Both the position numbers and the translations under genes were made by a program. Positions 12,480 through 22,189 of a stretch of 64,000 nt of DNA are shown here, piece after piece. The DNA is taken from NCBI RefSeq assembly GCF_023898315.1, contig NC_064619.1, forward strand, positions 341,793,650 through 341,857,649, given 5' to 3'. The notes beneath the pieces are model-generated. The model did not search any database. It was given only the letters and a program-made list of their open reading frames with translations, and had not been told where the DNA came from. The stretch comes from Schistocerca nitens. Taxonomy: Eukaryota > Arthropoda > Insecta > Orthoptera > Acrididae. Numbering within the stretch: the stretch's first letter is position 1; each line of letters begins with the position of its first letter.

Positions 12480-12900
12480 AGTCCAGTGCATGTGTTGTTC
12501 AGAAGTACAATGCAATGTTCCTTCGGATATGCGCACGTGTCCGAAGAAACAGGCACTGCGGCGAGTGCAACCGTTATGGAATATATGAAAAGTATTCGCA
12601 GTCGCGAATATGGACATAAGCTGTGTGATGGGATAACAATGAAAATTTGTGCCGGACCGGAACTCAAATCCCGGATTTCATCCTCTAATACATAATGATT
12701 GTATGAGTGCAGGTTCTAGACATGGTTGATGACATGTCGAAGTTCGTCTGTGGCCATTAAGTCGTGCTCATATAGCCATTGGAAGGCGACCGCTCGCGTA
12801 AAGCGGCTTTGAATCCTGGTTCAGCACAACTTTTCGTTGTTGTTATTCCATTGTACGGTTGATTGTTGTTAATATTTACAAATGCGAAGGCATTTTATCT
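12480..12900 (+). repeat. tRNA-headed repeat, copy 1
   Basis: An upstream module (GTTCAGAAGTACAATGCAATG, CGTGTCCGAAGAAACAGGCA, ATTCGCAGTCGCGAATATGG) is followed by a degenerate tRNA-like stretch (ATATAGCCATTGGAAGGCGA ... TTTGAATCCTGGTTCAGCAC). The tail is ACAACTTTTCGTTGTTGTTA. The same modules recur at 15860-16190 and 16440-16560, which identifies a dispersed, probably SINE-like family. Confidence 0.6.
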
Positions 12901-13083
12901 ATTTAGTTTGTTACAAGATTACCTCAGGAAGAAGACTGAGCACTTCCAGTTGCTATTATAATTGGGAAATGTAGAGGCTGTTTACTGGCAGTTTATCTAG
13001 TTTAAACATGTTTAAGGTTGATCTCACAACAAATGACTAAATTTGATTATTTTTAATTTTTTTGTCCTACATTGGATCACTGT

Positions 13084-15090
13084 AGTTAATATTATGAATT
13101 AGGTTGTTCTGCTCTTCTCCCCCTAAATCACCCTTCCGATTCTCTGTTAATTTTTATTGGTAATGTGATATGTGTGTCTTGAAGTATCATTAATGGGTCT
13201 GTCTTGGCTTTCAAATCCTCCATTGTGATCTGTAATTTGATCATGTCCTTCTTTCTCTCTGCGATCCATCTGATGCCGCTCTTACTATACCATGACTTCG
13301 CAATTATTCTCATGCTTGTCCTGTTTTCTATTGCCCCCATCAAATGTCCTAGGAAAGAGATCCATTTCTTTTTCATTGTAATCTGTCACTGGTTCTATTT
13401 CTTTATAAACTGTTTCATTTGAAGCTATACTCTAAACTCAGTCTTTTTTATATTATTTATGCATGTTTTCTGTTTTAAGTAAGGTATTTTACTACAGTGT
13501 TAGTTGTTTTGGATATAGTTTCGCTATTAGATGTTATTTGCGGTTGTGTGACTTGTGTAGTATTTGTTCTGTGACTATTGAGATGCATTTTTTGTTGTGT
13601 GTGTTCTTGGTAATACGATGTTTTAATCAGTTGATTTATTCTACTGTCATGATGGTTTCACATTGAGGTTGTATGTTATTTCTCCCGAGTATTTAAACTT
13701 TTCAACAGTTTTTGTTTTTCTCCAGTTCTAATTTTGTTTGCCATTGGCGGTTCGGTTAGCATTATTTCTGTTTTTTCAAAAGATACTTCAAGGCCAATAC
13801 TGTGGACTATTTCCTGTAATGATTGTATTTGTTGTTTGGTTTCTTGAATGTTGTCGGCGAGAAGAGCGAGGTCATCAGCAAATCCTAAGCAGTTAAACTT
13901 TATGTCGTCCTTCTGTGTTCCTATCTTAATGTTCTTTGTATTGTGCTTGTACCATTCCCTCGTTATGTATTCAAGGGCACAATTCAGAAGAAGGTGTGAC
14001 AGGCCATTTGCCTGCCTTGCACCAGATTTTACCGAGAATGATTTAGTAAGTTCCCTTCAGAACTTAATTTTCGAATTATTTATTTAGGAAGCTGTATCAG
14101 TTTAATTTTCGTTGGAGTCCGAAACGTCTCAAAATTTTTTAACAGTGCGGGTCTCTGAACAAATCATATGCTTTCTTAAAAGCCGTAAATGTAATTGAGA
14201 GAGGCTTGCTTCGTTTGCGAATAAGCCATGATTGATTTCAGAGTAATTATTTGTTCGGCATAGCTTCAGAGGTCTGAAGCCTCCTTGGTATTCCCCCAGT
14301 TCCTTATCCGGCTGTTATTTGATCCAATTGTGTAAAATCTTGGAGAAAATCTTGTATGTACAGTCCAAGAGCGAGGGTCCTCTACAGTTGTCTGGATCTA
14401 TTTTGTCTCTTATCTTACAAAGTGGATCCATTCATCTGGAATTTTTTGTTGCTCAATTTTTTGTAAAATAATATGTAAAGATGTCTGAGTTGTTTTACCA
14501 TCACGCTTCCACATTTCCGCAAACACTTGATTTCCCCCACATGCTGTCTAGTTTCCCATTCCTTTAAGTGCAGTTTCTATTTCCTGTACTGTAGGTGGGT
14601 TTATATTTTCTGATTTGGTTTTTACAGAGGTGCATGTGTCTATTGTTAAAAGCTTTTCATGTTAATCACGGTTCAAGAACTTGTTGAATGCTTCTGCCAT
14701 GATTTCTGCGTTTTACTTGTTATTAAGGGCTATTCTTCCATCTTTATCAGCAATAGTGTGGGAGGGTTGTAATTACATAATGTTTATCAGAGGCTTTGAA
14801 ATGCTATCTGGTATTAGTTTTGTAGAAGTTCTCTTCAGTGGAACTCAATAGATCCTTTTGATATTGCCGCTTTGTATTTCTGATAATTTGAGGGATTTTT
14901 CTGATGTTTTTGACTTTAGTAGCATTTTCTTCTGTTTTGTGAACTTGAAATTTTGTCAAAACTTGAGGTCTTTCATCATGTTTGATTATTGAAAACCCAA
15001 CTGACACTCTATAAATAGGTTTTCTGGCTTGTAGGGCAAAATGTGCGGCATAGTTTGGCTTTCCTAGTCTTGGACATGGCAACCCTAGTC
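13084..15090 (-). pseudogene. Decayed non-LTR retrotransposon (LINE) reverse transcriptase
   Basis: On the minus strand, CLGFADDLALLADNIQE (FADD at 13871-13882) is the catalytic YxDD-type motif. It is preceded by GARQANGLSHLLLNCALEY near 13960-14030, a corrupted RQGxPLSPLLFN motif, and followed by LEVSFEKTEIML. A C-terminal piece at 13128-13376 (WISFLGHLMG ...) and an upstream piece at 14804-15082 (TKRQYQKDLLSSTEENFYK) fit the same element in order. Frames shift repeatedly. The clade looks RTE-like, but I cannot fix it. Confidence 0.75.
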
Positions 15091-15254
15091 ATTCCCAATT
15101 CTTGTGAATGGCGAAGAACCGACTTCACTGTTCTAACAGCCAAGGGCACCCATACGCGCGGGCAAGGTCAAGGGATGGGGCTCTCAGGTAAAGGAAAAAA
15201 AAAATAGTGTAGGCAGATCGTTTTCTTTCAAGAAAATCGGAAATGAAATGATCG

Positions 15255-15364
15255 TATGGCATTTATTGGCCGGGATATCCCCTTCGGGCTTCCGGCCGCC
15301 GTATTGCAAGTCTATTTAGTTGACGCCACTTCGGCGGTATCGCTACCGCTGCGCTACGGAGGCG
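15255..15364. repeat. SINE fragment related to the copy at 8466-8705
   Basis: It shares the body motif GACGCCACTTCGGCG and ends in a tRNA-like tract with GGTATCGCTACCGCTGCG. It is truncated, with no clear target duplication. Confidence 0.45.
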
Positions 15365-15859
15365 GACTTCCAGAAAATATATGGAAGTCTGATATTACGC
15401 AGGCTTTTAAGAGCGTCGGACCTGTAACTTAAAAGTTTATTCCTCTTCCAAAATATTAAAAATATTCCATATTCCCAGGTCTGGCCCACCACCAGCAACT
15501 ACTATCCTGTGGGCGCCCTTGCAAACGGCTGCCACAAACAAAATGTTTTGCGCAGATCGTCCAGAGCGAAGGGGCCCAGAACTCTTAGTGTTCAGTGTTG
15601 AACCCCGTTCATTGAACTTGGCAGTAAGTCTGCGAACTGTTAGTTCATTAGGTGCTTAATTGCAGACTACCAGTGCGCGAAGACATCCGGCAGTTGCTGC
15701 ATAACTGTCAGTTTTGATAAAATGTTTCCGCTATTAGCAGTTGCAGTGCTGTAGTCAGCTTCTCCTCTTTGGTTCGGTACACAACGAAGAAATGCGAGAA
15801 ATTAAGACCGAAGCGACATGAGAATTTTTATGGACACTGAAATGGTACACAACAATGTG

Positions 15860-16190
15860 CTCAACCGACAAATAAAATATACTGTGTTACACTACCTTTG
15901 TTCAGAAGTGCGATGCAGTGTTTGTACGGACATGCATTCACGATGCATGTCCAAAGGAAAAGGCACTACAGCGACTGTTGTGAAACATATGAAATGTGTT
16001 CGCAGTTGGTAAACGAACAACCGTCAGCTGATTGAGACGCAGGAAGGACGACATGTGGAAGTTTGGATCTGGCCATGACTCGTGCACGAGTAGCCAAAGC
16101 GATTACGGCAACTGCTACCGTAAAGAGCTGGGTTCGAATCCCAGTCCAGCACAAATTTTCACTGTCGTCATTCTCTTATACAAATGATGG
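15860..16190 (+). repeat. tRNA-headed repeat, copy 2
   Basis: The module GTTCAGAAGTGCGATGCAGTG ... AAAGGCACTACAGCGACTG ... GTGTTCGCAGTTGG matches copy 1. It is followed by a tRNA-like stretch with a good B box (GGGTTCGAATCCCAGTCC, 16130-16147) and the shared tail CACAAATTTTCACTGTCGTC. The A box is weak and the cloverleaf is not convincing, so I do not call a tRNA gene. Confidence 0.6.
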
Positions 16191-16197
16191 TTCTTTG

Positions 16198-16300
16198 TAT
16201 TCGCAACTGCGAACACATCATGTATTTCATACTGGCTGTGGTCGCCGCAGTACTGCATGCCCGAGGGAATTGTATCGTACTTCCGAACAACATAGGCACT
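16198..16300 (-). repeat. tRNA-headed repeat, inverted partial copy
   Basis: Read on the minus strand, GTGCCTATGTTGTTCGGAAG ... GTGTTCGCAGTTGCGAATA matches the upstream module of copies 1 and 2. It lies directly after copy 2 and faces it, so the two halves could pair as a stem. Confidence 0.55.
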
Positions 16301-16439
16301 GCAATATTGTATTTACCAGCCGACAATGGGCAATCTACTTTCAATTAAAACGTCTCATCTATACGGTAATAGACATAATGAATGTTCGAGTACAGAGTGT
16401 CTACACATGGTTGACTGTGTATATGTAAGTTTGGGTCCG

Positions 16440-16560
16440 GCTGTGGGGCGTGCTCGTATAGCCTAATGATAAGCGCTTGCGTTACGGCACAAATTTTCAT
16501 TGTCATTCCGTTATACAGCTGATTGTTGTCTATACTAGCAACTACGAATAAATTTCATGT
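16440..16560 (+). repeat. tRNA-headed repeat, copy 3 (partial)
   Basis: GTGCTCGTATAGCCTAATGA (A-box side) runs straight into GGCACAAATTTTCATTGTCA and CAGCTGATTGTTGTC, the family tail. The B box is missing, so this copy carries an internal deletion. Confidence 0.55.
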
Positions 16561-17538
16561 AGAACAAATATAAGCAACGCGATTCAAAACCGGCGCAGTC
16601 TTTGAAGGATCCTTTAGTTGTACGGATATAACTAGCGAAGCGACATAGGCAACAAGGGTAAGAAATTCTCTGTACGCCCTGTTTCTGTTGTGTTCCAGTT
16701 GGTAATTAATTCCGTGTAGCGTGTGACAGTGCTCCACTTGAGATTGCACGCTGCCCACCTTGGCAAGATTTTCAGTTTGCCTTAAAGGGTAAATAAATCT
16801 CCCATGCAACAAACCAATCGCTCAGTCTCAGACTTTGATTTCCGCTACAGTCCCAGCTCCCACTGTAGGTGCCGGCTAGTGATGGCGGTTATTGCTGAAA
16901 CAACCGGTTTTCAGTAAAACCGGTTGTCATCTTCAGTTTAACGTGTCTGTTCAAATCGCTCAAAACAACCGGTTTGTGAAATAAGATTTTCTGTTTTTAT
17001 TGCTATTATTTCAAACAATAAACGTAGACATGGCACAAAGATTGAGAAAAAAAAGACGAAGACTCCTTCTGGTCCTTACGTTTCAAGTTGCATAGAATCA
17101 AAATAGGTACATAAAAGAAAACATGGTCTGTCCACCGTTCGGTGCTGTTCTCGAAAAGTAATAAGTTTGAATACTACAAAGAATTAGTCTCCTATTCCTG
17201 ATTTTTTTTAAATGTTAAAAATCATGTTGTAAATGTTGCTCATACCACTGTTTGGCCATTTTGAGTAGTCAATGCTAAAGGGTGAAAACTAAGGTCGGAG
17301 AGCTGTATTTTTCGTGTTAAGTTATCCATTTGTAAGGGCTGCAAGCAGATAAAGGCATATTATGTAGACGCACAGCAACAGATGAACTTACTTCTGTTCT
17401 ATGAATGAATTGTAAAGTTTATTCAGGCCTTAATTTTCTTTTTTATTTTATAGAAACGGCATAGTTAACTTTTGTGTAAAATTTTTAGCGTCTTTTTCTG
17501 CAACTATTTAGAATGAAAAATACGTTTTTAGTAAAATA

Positions 17539-18960
17539 CACTCCTGGAAATTGAAATAAGAACACCGTGAATTCATTGTCCCAGGAAGGGGAAACTTTAT
17601 TGACACATTCCTGGGGTCAGATACATCACATGATCACACTGACAGAACCACAGGCACATAGACACAGGCAACAGAACATGCACAATGTCGGCACTAGTAC
17701 AGTGTATATCCACCTTTCGCAGCAATGCAGGCTGCTATTCTCCCATGGAGACGATCGTAGAGATGCTGGATGTAGTCCTGTGGAACGGCTTGCCATGCCA
17801 TTTCCACCTGGCGCCTCAGTTGGACCAGCGTTCGTGCTGGACGTGCAGACCGCGTGAGACGACGCTTCATCCAGTCCCAAACATGCTCAATGGGGGACAG
17901 ATCCGGAGATCTTGCTGGCCAGGGTAGTTGACTTACACCTTCTAGAGCACGTTGGGTGGCACGGGATACATGCGGACGTGCATTGTCCTGTTGGAACAGC
18001 AAGTTCCCTTGCCGGTCTAGGAATGGTAGAACGATGGGTTCGATGACGGTTTGGATGTACCGTGCACTATTCAGTGTCCCCTCGACGATCACCAGTGGTG
18101 TACGGCCAGTGTAGGAGATCGCTCCCCACACCATGATGCCGGGTGTTGGCCCTGTGTGCCTCGGTCGTATGCAGTCCTGATTGTGGCGCTCACCTGCACG
18201 GCGCCAAACACGCATACGACCATCATTGGCACCAAGGCAGAAGCGACTCTCATCGCTGAAGACGACACGTCTCCATTCGTCCCTCCATTCACGCCTGTCG
18301 CGACACCACTGGAGGCGGGCTGCACGATGTTGGGGCGTGAGCGGAAGACGGCCTAACGGTGTGCGGGACCGTAGCCCAGCTTCATGGAGACGGTTGCGAA
18401 TGGTCCTCGCCGATACCCCAGGAGCAACAGTGTCCCTAATTTGCTGGGAAGTGGCGGTGCGGTCCCCTACGGCACTGTGTAGGATCCTACGGTCTTGGCG
18501 TGCATCCGTGCGTCGCTGCGGTCCGGTCCCAGGTCGACGGGCACGTGCACCTTCCGCCGACCACTGGCGACAACATCGATGTACGGTGGAGACCTCACGC
18601 CCCACGTGTTGAGCAATTCGGCGGTACGTCCACCCGGCCTCCCGCATGCCCACTATACGCCCTCGCTCAAAGTCCGTCAACTGCACATACGGTTCACGTC
18701 CACGCTGTCGCGGCATGCTACCAGTGTTAAAGACTGCGATGGAGCTCCGTATGCCACGGCAAACTGGCTGACACTGACGGCGGCGGTGCACAAATGCTGC
18801 GCAGCTAGCGCCATTCGACGGCCAACACCGCGGTTCCTGGTGTGTCCGCTGTGCCGTGCGTGTGATCATTGCTTGTACAGCCCTCTCGCAGTGTCCGGAG
18901 CAAGTATGGTGGGTCTGACACACCGGTGTCAATGTGTTCTTTTTTCCATTTCCAGGAGTG
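17539..18960 (-). mobile_element. Full-length Tc1-like transposon
   Basis: It is 1422 bp. Inverted ends start CACTCCTGGAAAT on both sides and stay similar for about 28 bp (next GAAATAAGAACAC at left, GAAAAAAGAACAC at right). TA dinucleotides flank both ends (17537-17538 and 18961-18962), the standard Tc1/mariner duplication. It contains one uninterrupted transposase gene on the minus strand and lies within the hAT-like element at 16877-19671. Both ends and the reading frame are intact, which suggests a recent insertion. Confidence 0.92.
17694..18716 (-). CDS. Tc1-family transposase, 340 residues, uninterrupted
   Basis: This is a cut-and-paste DNA transposase that would act in the nucleus on its own terminal repeats. 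Residues about 16-52 form a helix-turn-helix (FERGRIVGMREAGWTYRRIA), with a second DNA-binding helix near 102-120. The catalytic residues are Asp155 (VVFSDESRF), Asp244 (FQQDNARPH) and Glu277 (SPDLSPIEHVW), with GIMVWGAIS between the first two. I count 32 residues between Asp244 and Glu277, against the usual 34 of Tc1, so this is DD32E. The reading frame is open upstream to 18968, beyond the element's end. I chose the ATG at 18716 (MPRQRGREPY) because it gives the normal length of about 340 residues and keeps the CDS inside the element. Its GC content is clearly higher than its surroundings. Confidence 0.9.
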   Translation of the reverse strand: MPRQRGREPYVQLTDFERGRIVGMREAGWTYRRIAQHVGREVSTVHRCCRQWSAEGARARRPGTGPQRRTDARQDRRILHSAVGDRTATSQQIRDTVAPGVSARTIRNRLHEAGLRSRTPLGRLPLTPQHRAARLQWCRDRREWRDEWRRVVFSDESRFCLGANDGRMRVWRRAGERHNQDCIRPRHTGPTPGIMVWGAISYTGRTPLVIVEGTLNSARYIQTVIEPIVLPFLDRQGNLLFQQDNARPHVSRATQRALEGVSQLPWPARSPDLSPIEHVWDWMKRRLTRSARPARTLVQLRRQVEMAWQAVPQDYIQHLYDRLHGRIAACIAAKGGYTLY

Positions 18961-19115
18961 TATATCATTACTTTTTAAATGGGAATTTGAATACAATTGA
19001 CTTTTGCTGGCAAAACCAAAACCAAAAACGCCCTTTTAAAAAATTCAGATGAACTGTTCGGATAATGGGCAAAACATAAGATCTGCCAGGAACAATTACA
19101 TGACAACACTTAAAA

Positions 19116-19313
19116 GGCCGGTCGTTGTGGCCAAGCGGTTCCGGGCGCTTCGGTCCGGAACCGCGCGACTGATACGGTCGCAGGTTCGAATCCTGCCTCG
19201 GGCATGGATGTGTGTGTGATGTCCTTAGGTTAGTTAGGTTTAAATAGTTATAAGTTCTAGGGGACTGATGACCTCAGATGTTAAGTCCCATAGTGCTCAG
19301 AGCCATTTTTTTT
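19116..19313 (+). mobile_element. tRNA-derived SINE, copy A
   Basis: The head has an A box (TGTGGCCAAGCGGTTCC) and a B box (GCAGGTTCGAATCCTGCC). The body runs GGATGTGTGTGTGATGTCC ... GGGGACTGATGACCTCAGATG, and the end is TAGTGCTCAGAGCCATTTTT. The flanks AACACTTAAAA (19105-19115) and AACTCTTAAAA (19314-19324) match at 10 of 11 positions, a target duplication. The head resembles a Leu/Ser-type tRNA. Confidence 0.85.
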
Positions 19314-20281
19314 AACTCTTAAAATTTCAGTAATGATTTTATCCAATGGAGAATACTTGGTGACCAGTCTGTTCATAAATACACCTGTGCTGTATTGTTC
19401 TGTAAGTTGACTACTTTCATCAGAAAAAAAATCATGCAAAGACGATATTAATCATTCAGAAGCCGCAGAATCTCCCCACAAAATTCTTTTTTAAAAAGCT
19501 ATTTTCGAAAACAAAAAATTTATTATATTTGCTATGGCAAACCGATACATCGGTTTTATACCTGGTTAGCAGTAAAAAAGAAATACGTATTATAACAGAG
19601 ACCAAATAAATACCGATTATTCAGAAATAAAGCACTGATCGATTTTAACCGGTCGGTTTATTCCGTCCCAAGTACCGTCGTCACAAAGTTGCAGCGCGCG
19701 GCGCATGACTTGCGTCAGATTTCGCACGCGTCCCCAGCCCGGCCCCCATCAGCTGTGCCGTATCGGCGCGGGGCCTCCAATCCTGTTAGCACTCGTAACC
19801 TTGGGGCAGGCCGCCGCCGGCCCATGGTGTCGCGACACGTAACCTCCGATGCAGGTGCGGCGGCGAACTCACGCCGCTCGCGCTCTCAGCTGTTCCGTCT
19901 GCTTCGACCACCATGTGTGAACTCCGGCGCCGTTGTAACGAATCCTTACCACAGAGAAATGAGTTCTCGTACAAAAGATCAGCTGGCGTCGTACTGGAAT
20001 CGGATATTTTCTTCTCGCGCAATCTGCCGCCACAACTGGAGTGCTTTCTCAGTAAGTAGCACCTGGATGTTGTTCGGCGCACAGTTCGCAGCCATGCTTT
20101 TGTCTCTAGCAGATCGCACGTGCAATTGCACTTCAGTTTGAGATATGATACCAAGTAAGAGTGCGCTTTGCCGTCTGCGCTTTTATGACGCACAGCAGCT
20201 GTTTGACATAATATTGTCATGCAGAATCGCGGAAGGAAGCGTCTGTAAAAATCTCGCCGCCCCCATTAATTCCAGTGAACC

Positions 20282-20282
<1 letters not shown>

Positions 20283-20321
<39 letters not shown>

Positions 20322-20332
20322 GACAGACAGAC

Positions 20333-20375
<43 letters not shown>
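20283..20375. repeat. Compound microsatellite (AC)n-(GACA)n-(GA)n
   Basis: Three simple repeats abut: AC to about 20317, then ACAG/GACA units, then GA to 20375. Confidence 0.95.
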
Positions 20376-20377
<2 letters not shown>

Positions 20378-20531
20378 TGAAGAAATCCATTTACTCAAGG
20401 CTGCTAAGCAATCAATAATGGGGATTGATGCAAGTAGACATGCACCAGAAGATATTTTGTTCTTCCAGATTGATTATAGTCAAGTGGTTACTCGTATTAA
20501 GTTTCCGATCCGAATGTAGCCTCCAGACGCC

Positions 20532-20726
20532 GGCCGGGGTGGCCGAGCGGTTCTAGGCGCTACAGTCTGGAACCGCACGACCGCTACGGTCGCAGGTTCG
20601 AATCCTGCCTCGGGCGTGGATGTGTGTGATGTCCTTACGTTAGTTAGGTTTAAGTAGTTCTAAGTTCTAGGCGACTGATGACCTCAGAAGTTAAGTCCCA
20701 TAGTGCTCAGAGCCATTTGAACGATT
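20532..20726 (+). mobile_element. tRNA-derived SINE, copy B, with perfect 15-bp target duplication
   Basis: It is the same family as 19116-19313. The A box is in GGTGGCCGAGCGGTTCTAGG, the B box in GCAGGTTCGAATCCTGCC, and the 3' end is GTGCTCAGAGCCATTTGAAC. TAGCCTCCAGACGCC occurs exactly at 20517-20531 and 20727-20741, so the insertion boundaries are certain. Insertion by LINE machinery in trans is known for SINEs and inferred here. Confidence 0.93.
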
Positions 20727-20749
20727 TAGCCTCCAGACGCCACTAAATA

Positions 20750-21100
20750 ATAGTGCCCTTTTAAAGATTACTACCAAAGCTGAGAAATACCCATGCCTTC
20801 TGTACCCACTGGATGAAAAAGTAAAAGGCCTTAACTACAAAGGATGTCTTCGTGTCAGTGGAGTTTCTCACAAAGATGGTGTAGCAGTGTGGAAACAAGG
20901 ATTTGATGCACAAATTGTTTAAACATCCATCCTACTCGCCTAATGTGGTACTCTACCTTCCACTTAATTTCATACATCTACAGAACTATTTGAGTGCAAT
21001 GAAGAGGGTGTGGTTGCCGTAGAAGGATGTTCAGCAGACCCTCCGGAATTACGCTGCATTTGAGGAATCCACTTACTGAAAAGTTACGCAAAGAAAATTG
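20750..21100 (+). pseudogene. Possible mariner-type transposase remnant
   Basis: FKHPSYSPNVVLYLPLNFIH, about 20920-20990, is similar in pattern to the HPPYSPDLAPSDYHLFRSL block at the end of mariner transposases, in a reading frame broken by stops. Nothing further upstream confirms it. Confidence 0.3.
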
Positions 21101-22189
21101 ATGAAAAGGAGAGTAAATCAAAAACGTATCTCCCAGGATGTTGCATTGTTCATATGAGTGGTGTTTTCGACAATTTTCTTCTGTCAGTTTTTCTCCAGCA
21201 GCTTGTTACCCATGTTAGACCCATTTCGAGTAAAATAAGTTTTTCTGCTCATTTGGGAACTGAAATGTCCGGCTGTGCTTGCAATTACTGGAAAGTTATC
21301 CAGTGCCATCACTTGTACTCCTGCGTCTACCACAATGAGAAGAAAACTATTTAATAAGATTTTCTGGCGAAGGTTCTAGTAACTAACGCTGGACAGTTTA
21401 ACAGTTTAGTGTGGTGCTTTGGTTTCCCCTTTAAAATGCTAAGGTTAGTCGGAGCCTGATGATCGAAACGTATTTTGGAACGTAATACTCAATGACTTGA
21501 ATTCTTACCGTCATTATCGATGAATGTTAGAAAGATACGAGGCATTCAGAATACAAGTGGTGCAAGTCCAAAGAAACGGTTTCAGATCTTGGAAGTGAAA
21601 GATGTATGAGAATAAAAAAGCATAAACTTAACAAACCTAAGAGTAACTTGTTGGCAAACAGGAAACTGCTGCACTTGCTCCATACGGAATGGAATACATA
21701 GAATAAACATTTAAGACAATATTTTTTACACGAAAATTATGGACTTGCTTCAGTAGTCTGCTAAAAATTATTACAAAATAATTAATGCACAACGTAACAT
21801 TTTCATTTCTAATGTTGCCATCTCTATTCTTTTACTGATAACTTTTATTTACATATTCACACACATTTATCATTGTTTTCCGCATCAGCGTCATTCTGAG
21901 CAATTTGACTGGTGTTTGAAATGCAAGGAATATGTTCTTCTGGTGGCTGTCGTGCTGATCTTTCTTTTTTTTAAAAAAAGAATTCATCAAATTTTTGTCA
22001 GGATTCAGGTTTTAGTGCAAATCCACATCCTTTTTACTATTTCTGCCATTGGATTTCCAGCTAATGAACTTTATCAACAACATTTCTTTCGATTTACAAT
22101 GCTTTTTCCAATTTATTGCTAGTTATGTCAGTAAGCTTCAGTTGAACTACTTTAAAACGAGTTTTCTTTATTTCACACTGATTACCCAG

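Larger units (their letters stand above)
16877..19671. mobile_element. Probable non-autonomous hAT-like element carrying nested insertions
   Basis: The ends are loosely inverted (TAGTGATGGCGGTTATTGC at left; TTGGGACGGAATAAACCGACC inward from the right). Both ends are loaded with ACCGGTT motifs (16910-16975, 19545-19655), like the subterminal repeats of hAT elements. The flanking 8-mers GTGCCGGC (16869-16876) and GTACCGTC (19672-19679) match at 6 of 8 positions, as expected for an old 8-bp duplication. Without the Tc1 element and SINE inside it, it would be about 1.2 kb. I see no transposase of its own. Confidence 0.45.

Noticed and set aside
8752..15092. TAGGGTTGCCA at 8753 and its reverse complement near 15080 as ends of one large hAT element
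   Set aside because: Only about 12 bp match, the flanking 8-mers do not agree, and the right copy lies in LINE-derived sequence.
16078..16155. tRNA gene at the GGGTTCGAATCCC box
   Set aside because: The B box is good, but the A box and acceptor stem do not pair, and the sequence belongs to a dispersed repeat with a common tail.
17694..18968. A 424-codon reading of the transposase starting at 18968
   Set aside because: The extra 84 codons run through the terminal repeat and beyond the element end. The ATG at 18716 gives the normal family length.
18181..19052. Plus-strand frames of 143 and 185 codons
   Set aside because: They are GC-rich antisense shadows of the Tc1 transposase.
20283..20375. 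CRISPR-like or satellite array
   Set aside because: It is a simple dinucleotide/tetranucleotide microsatellite without spacers. No CRISPR is expected in this genome.
20145..20519. A 124-codon frame with HTHTHT and RERERE tracts
   Set aside because: It is translated microsatellite with no domain.
19116..20620. tRNA genes at the two GGTTCGAATCC boxes
   Set aside because: Both are heads of SINEs with target duplications, a shared 3' body and no clean acceptor stem.
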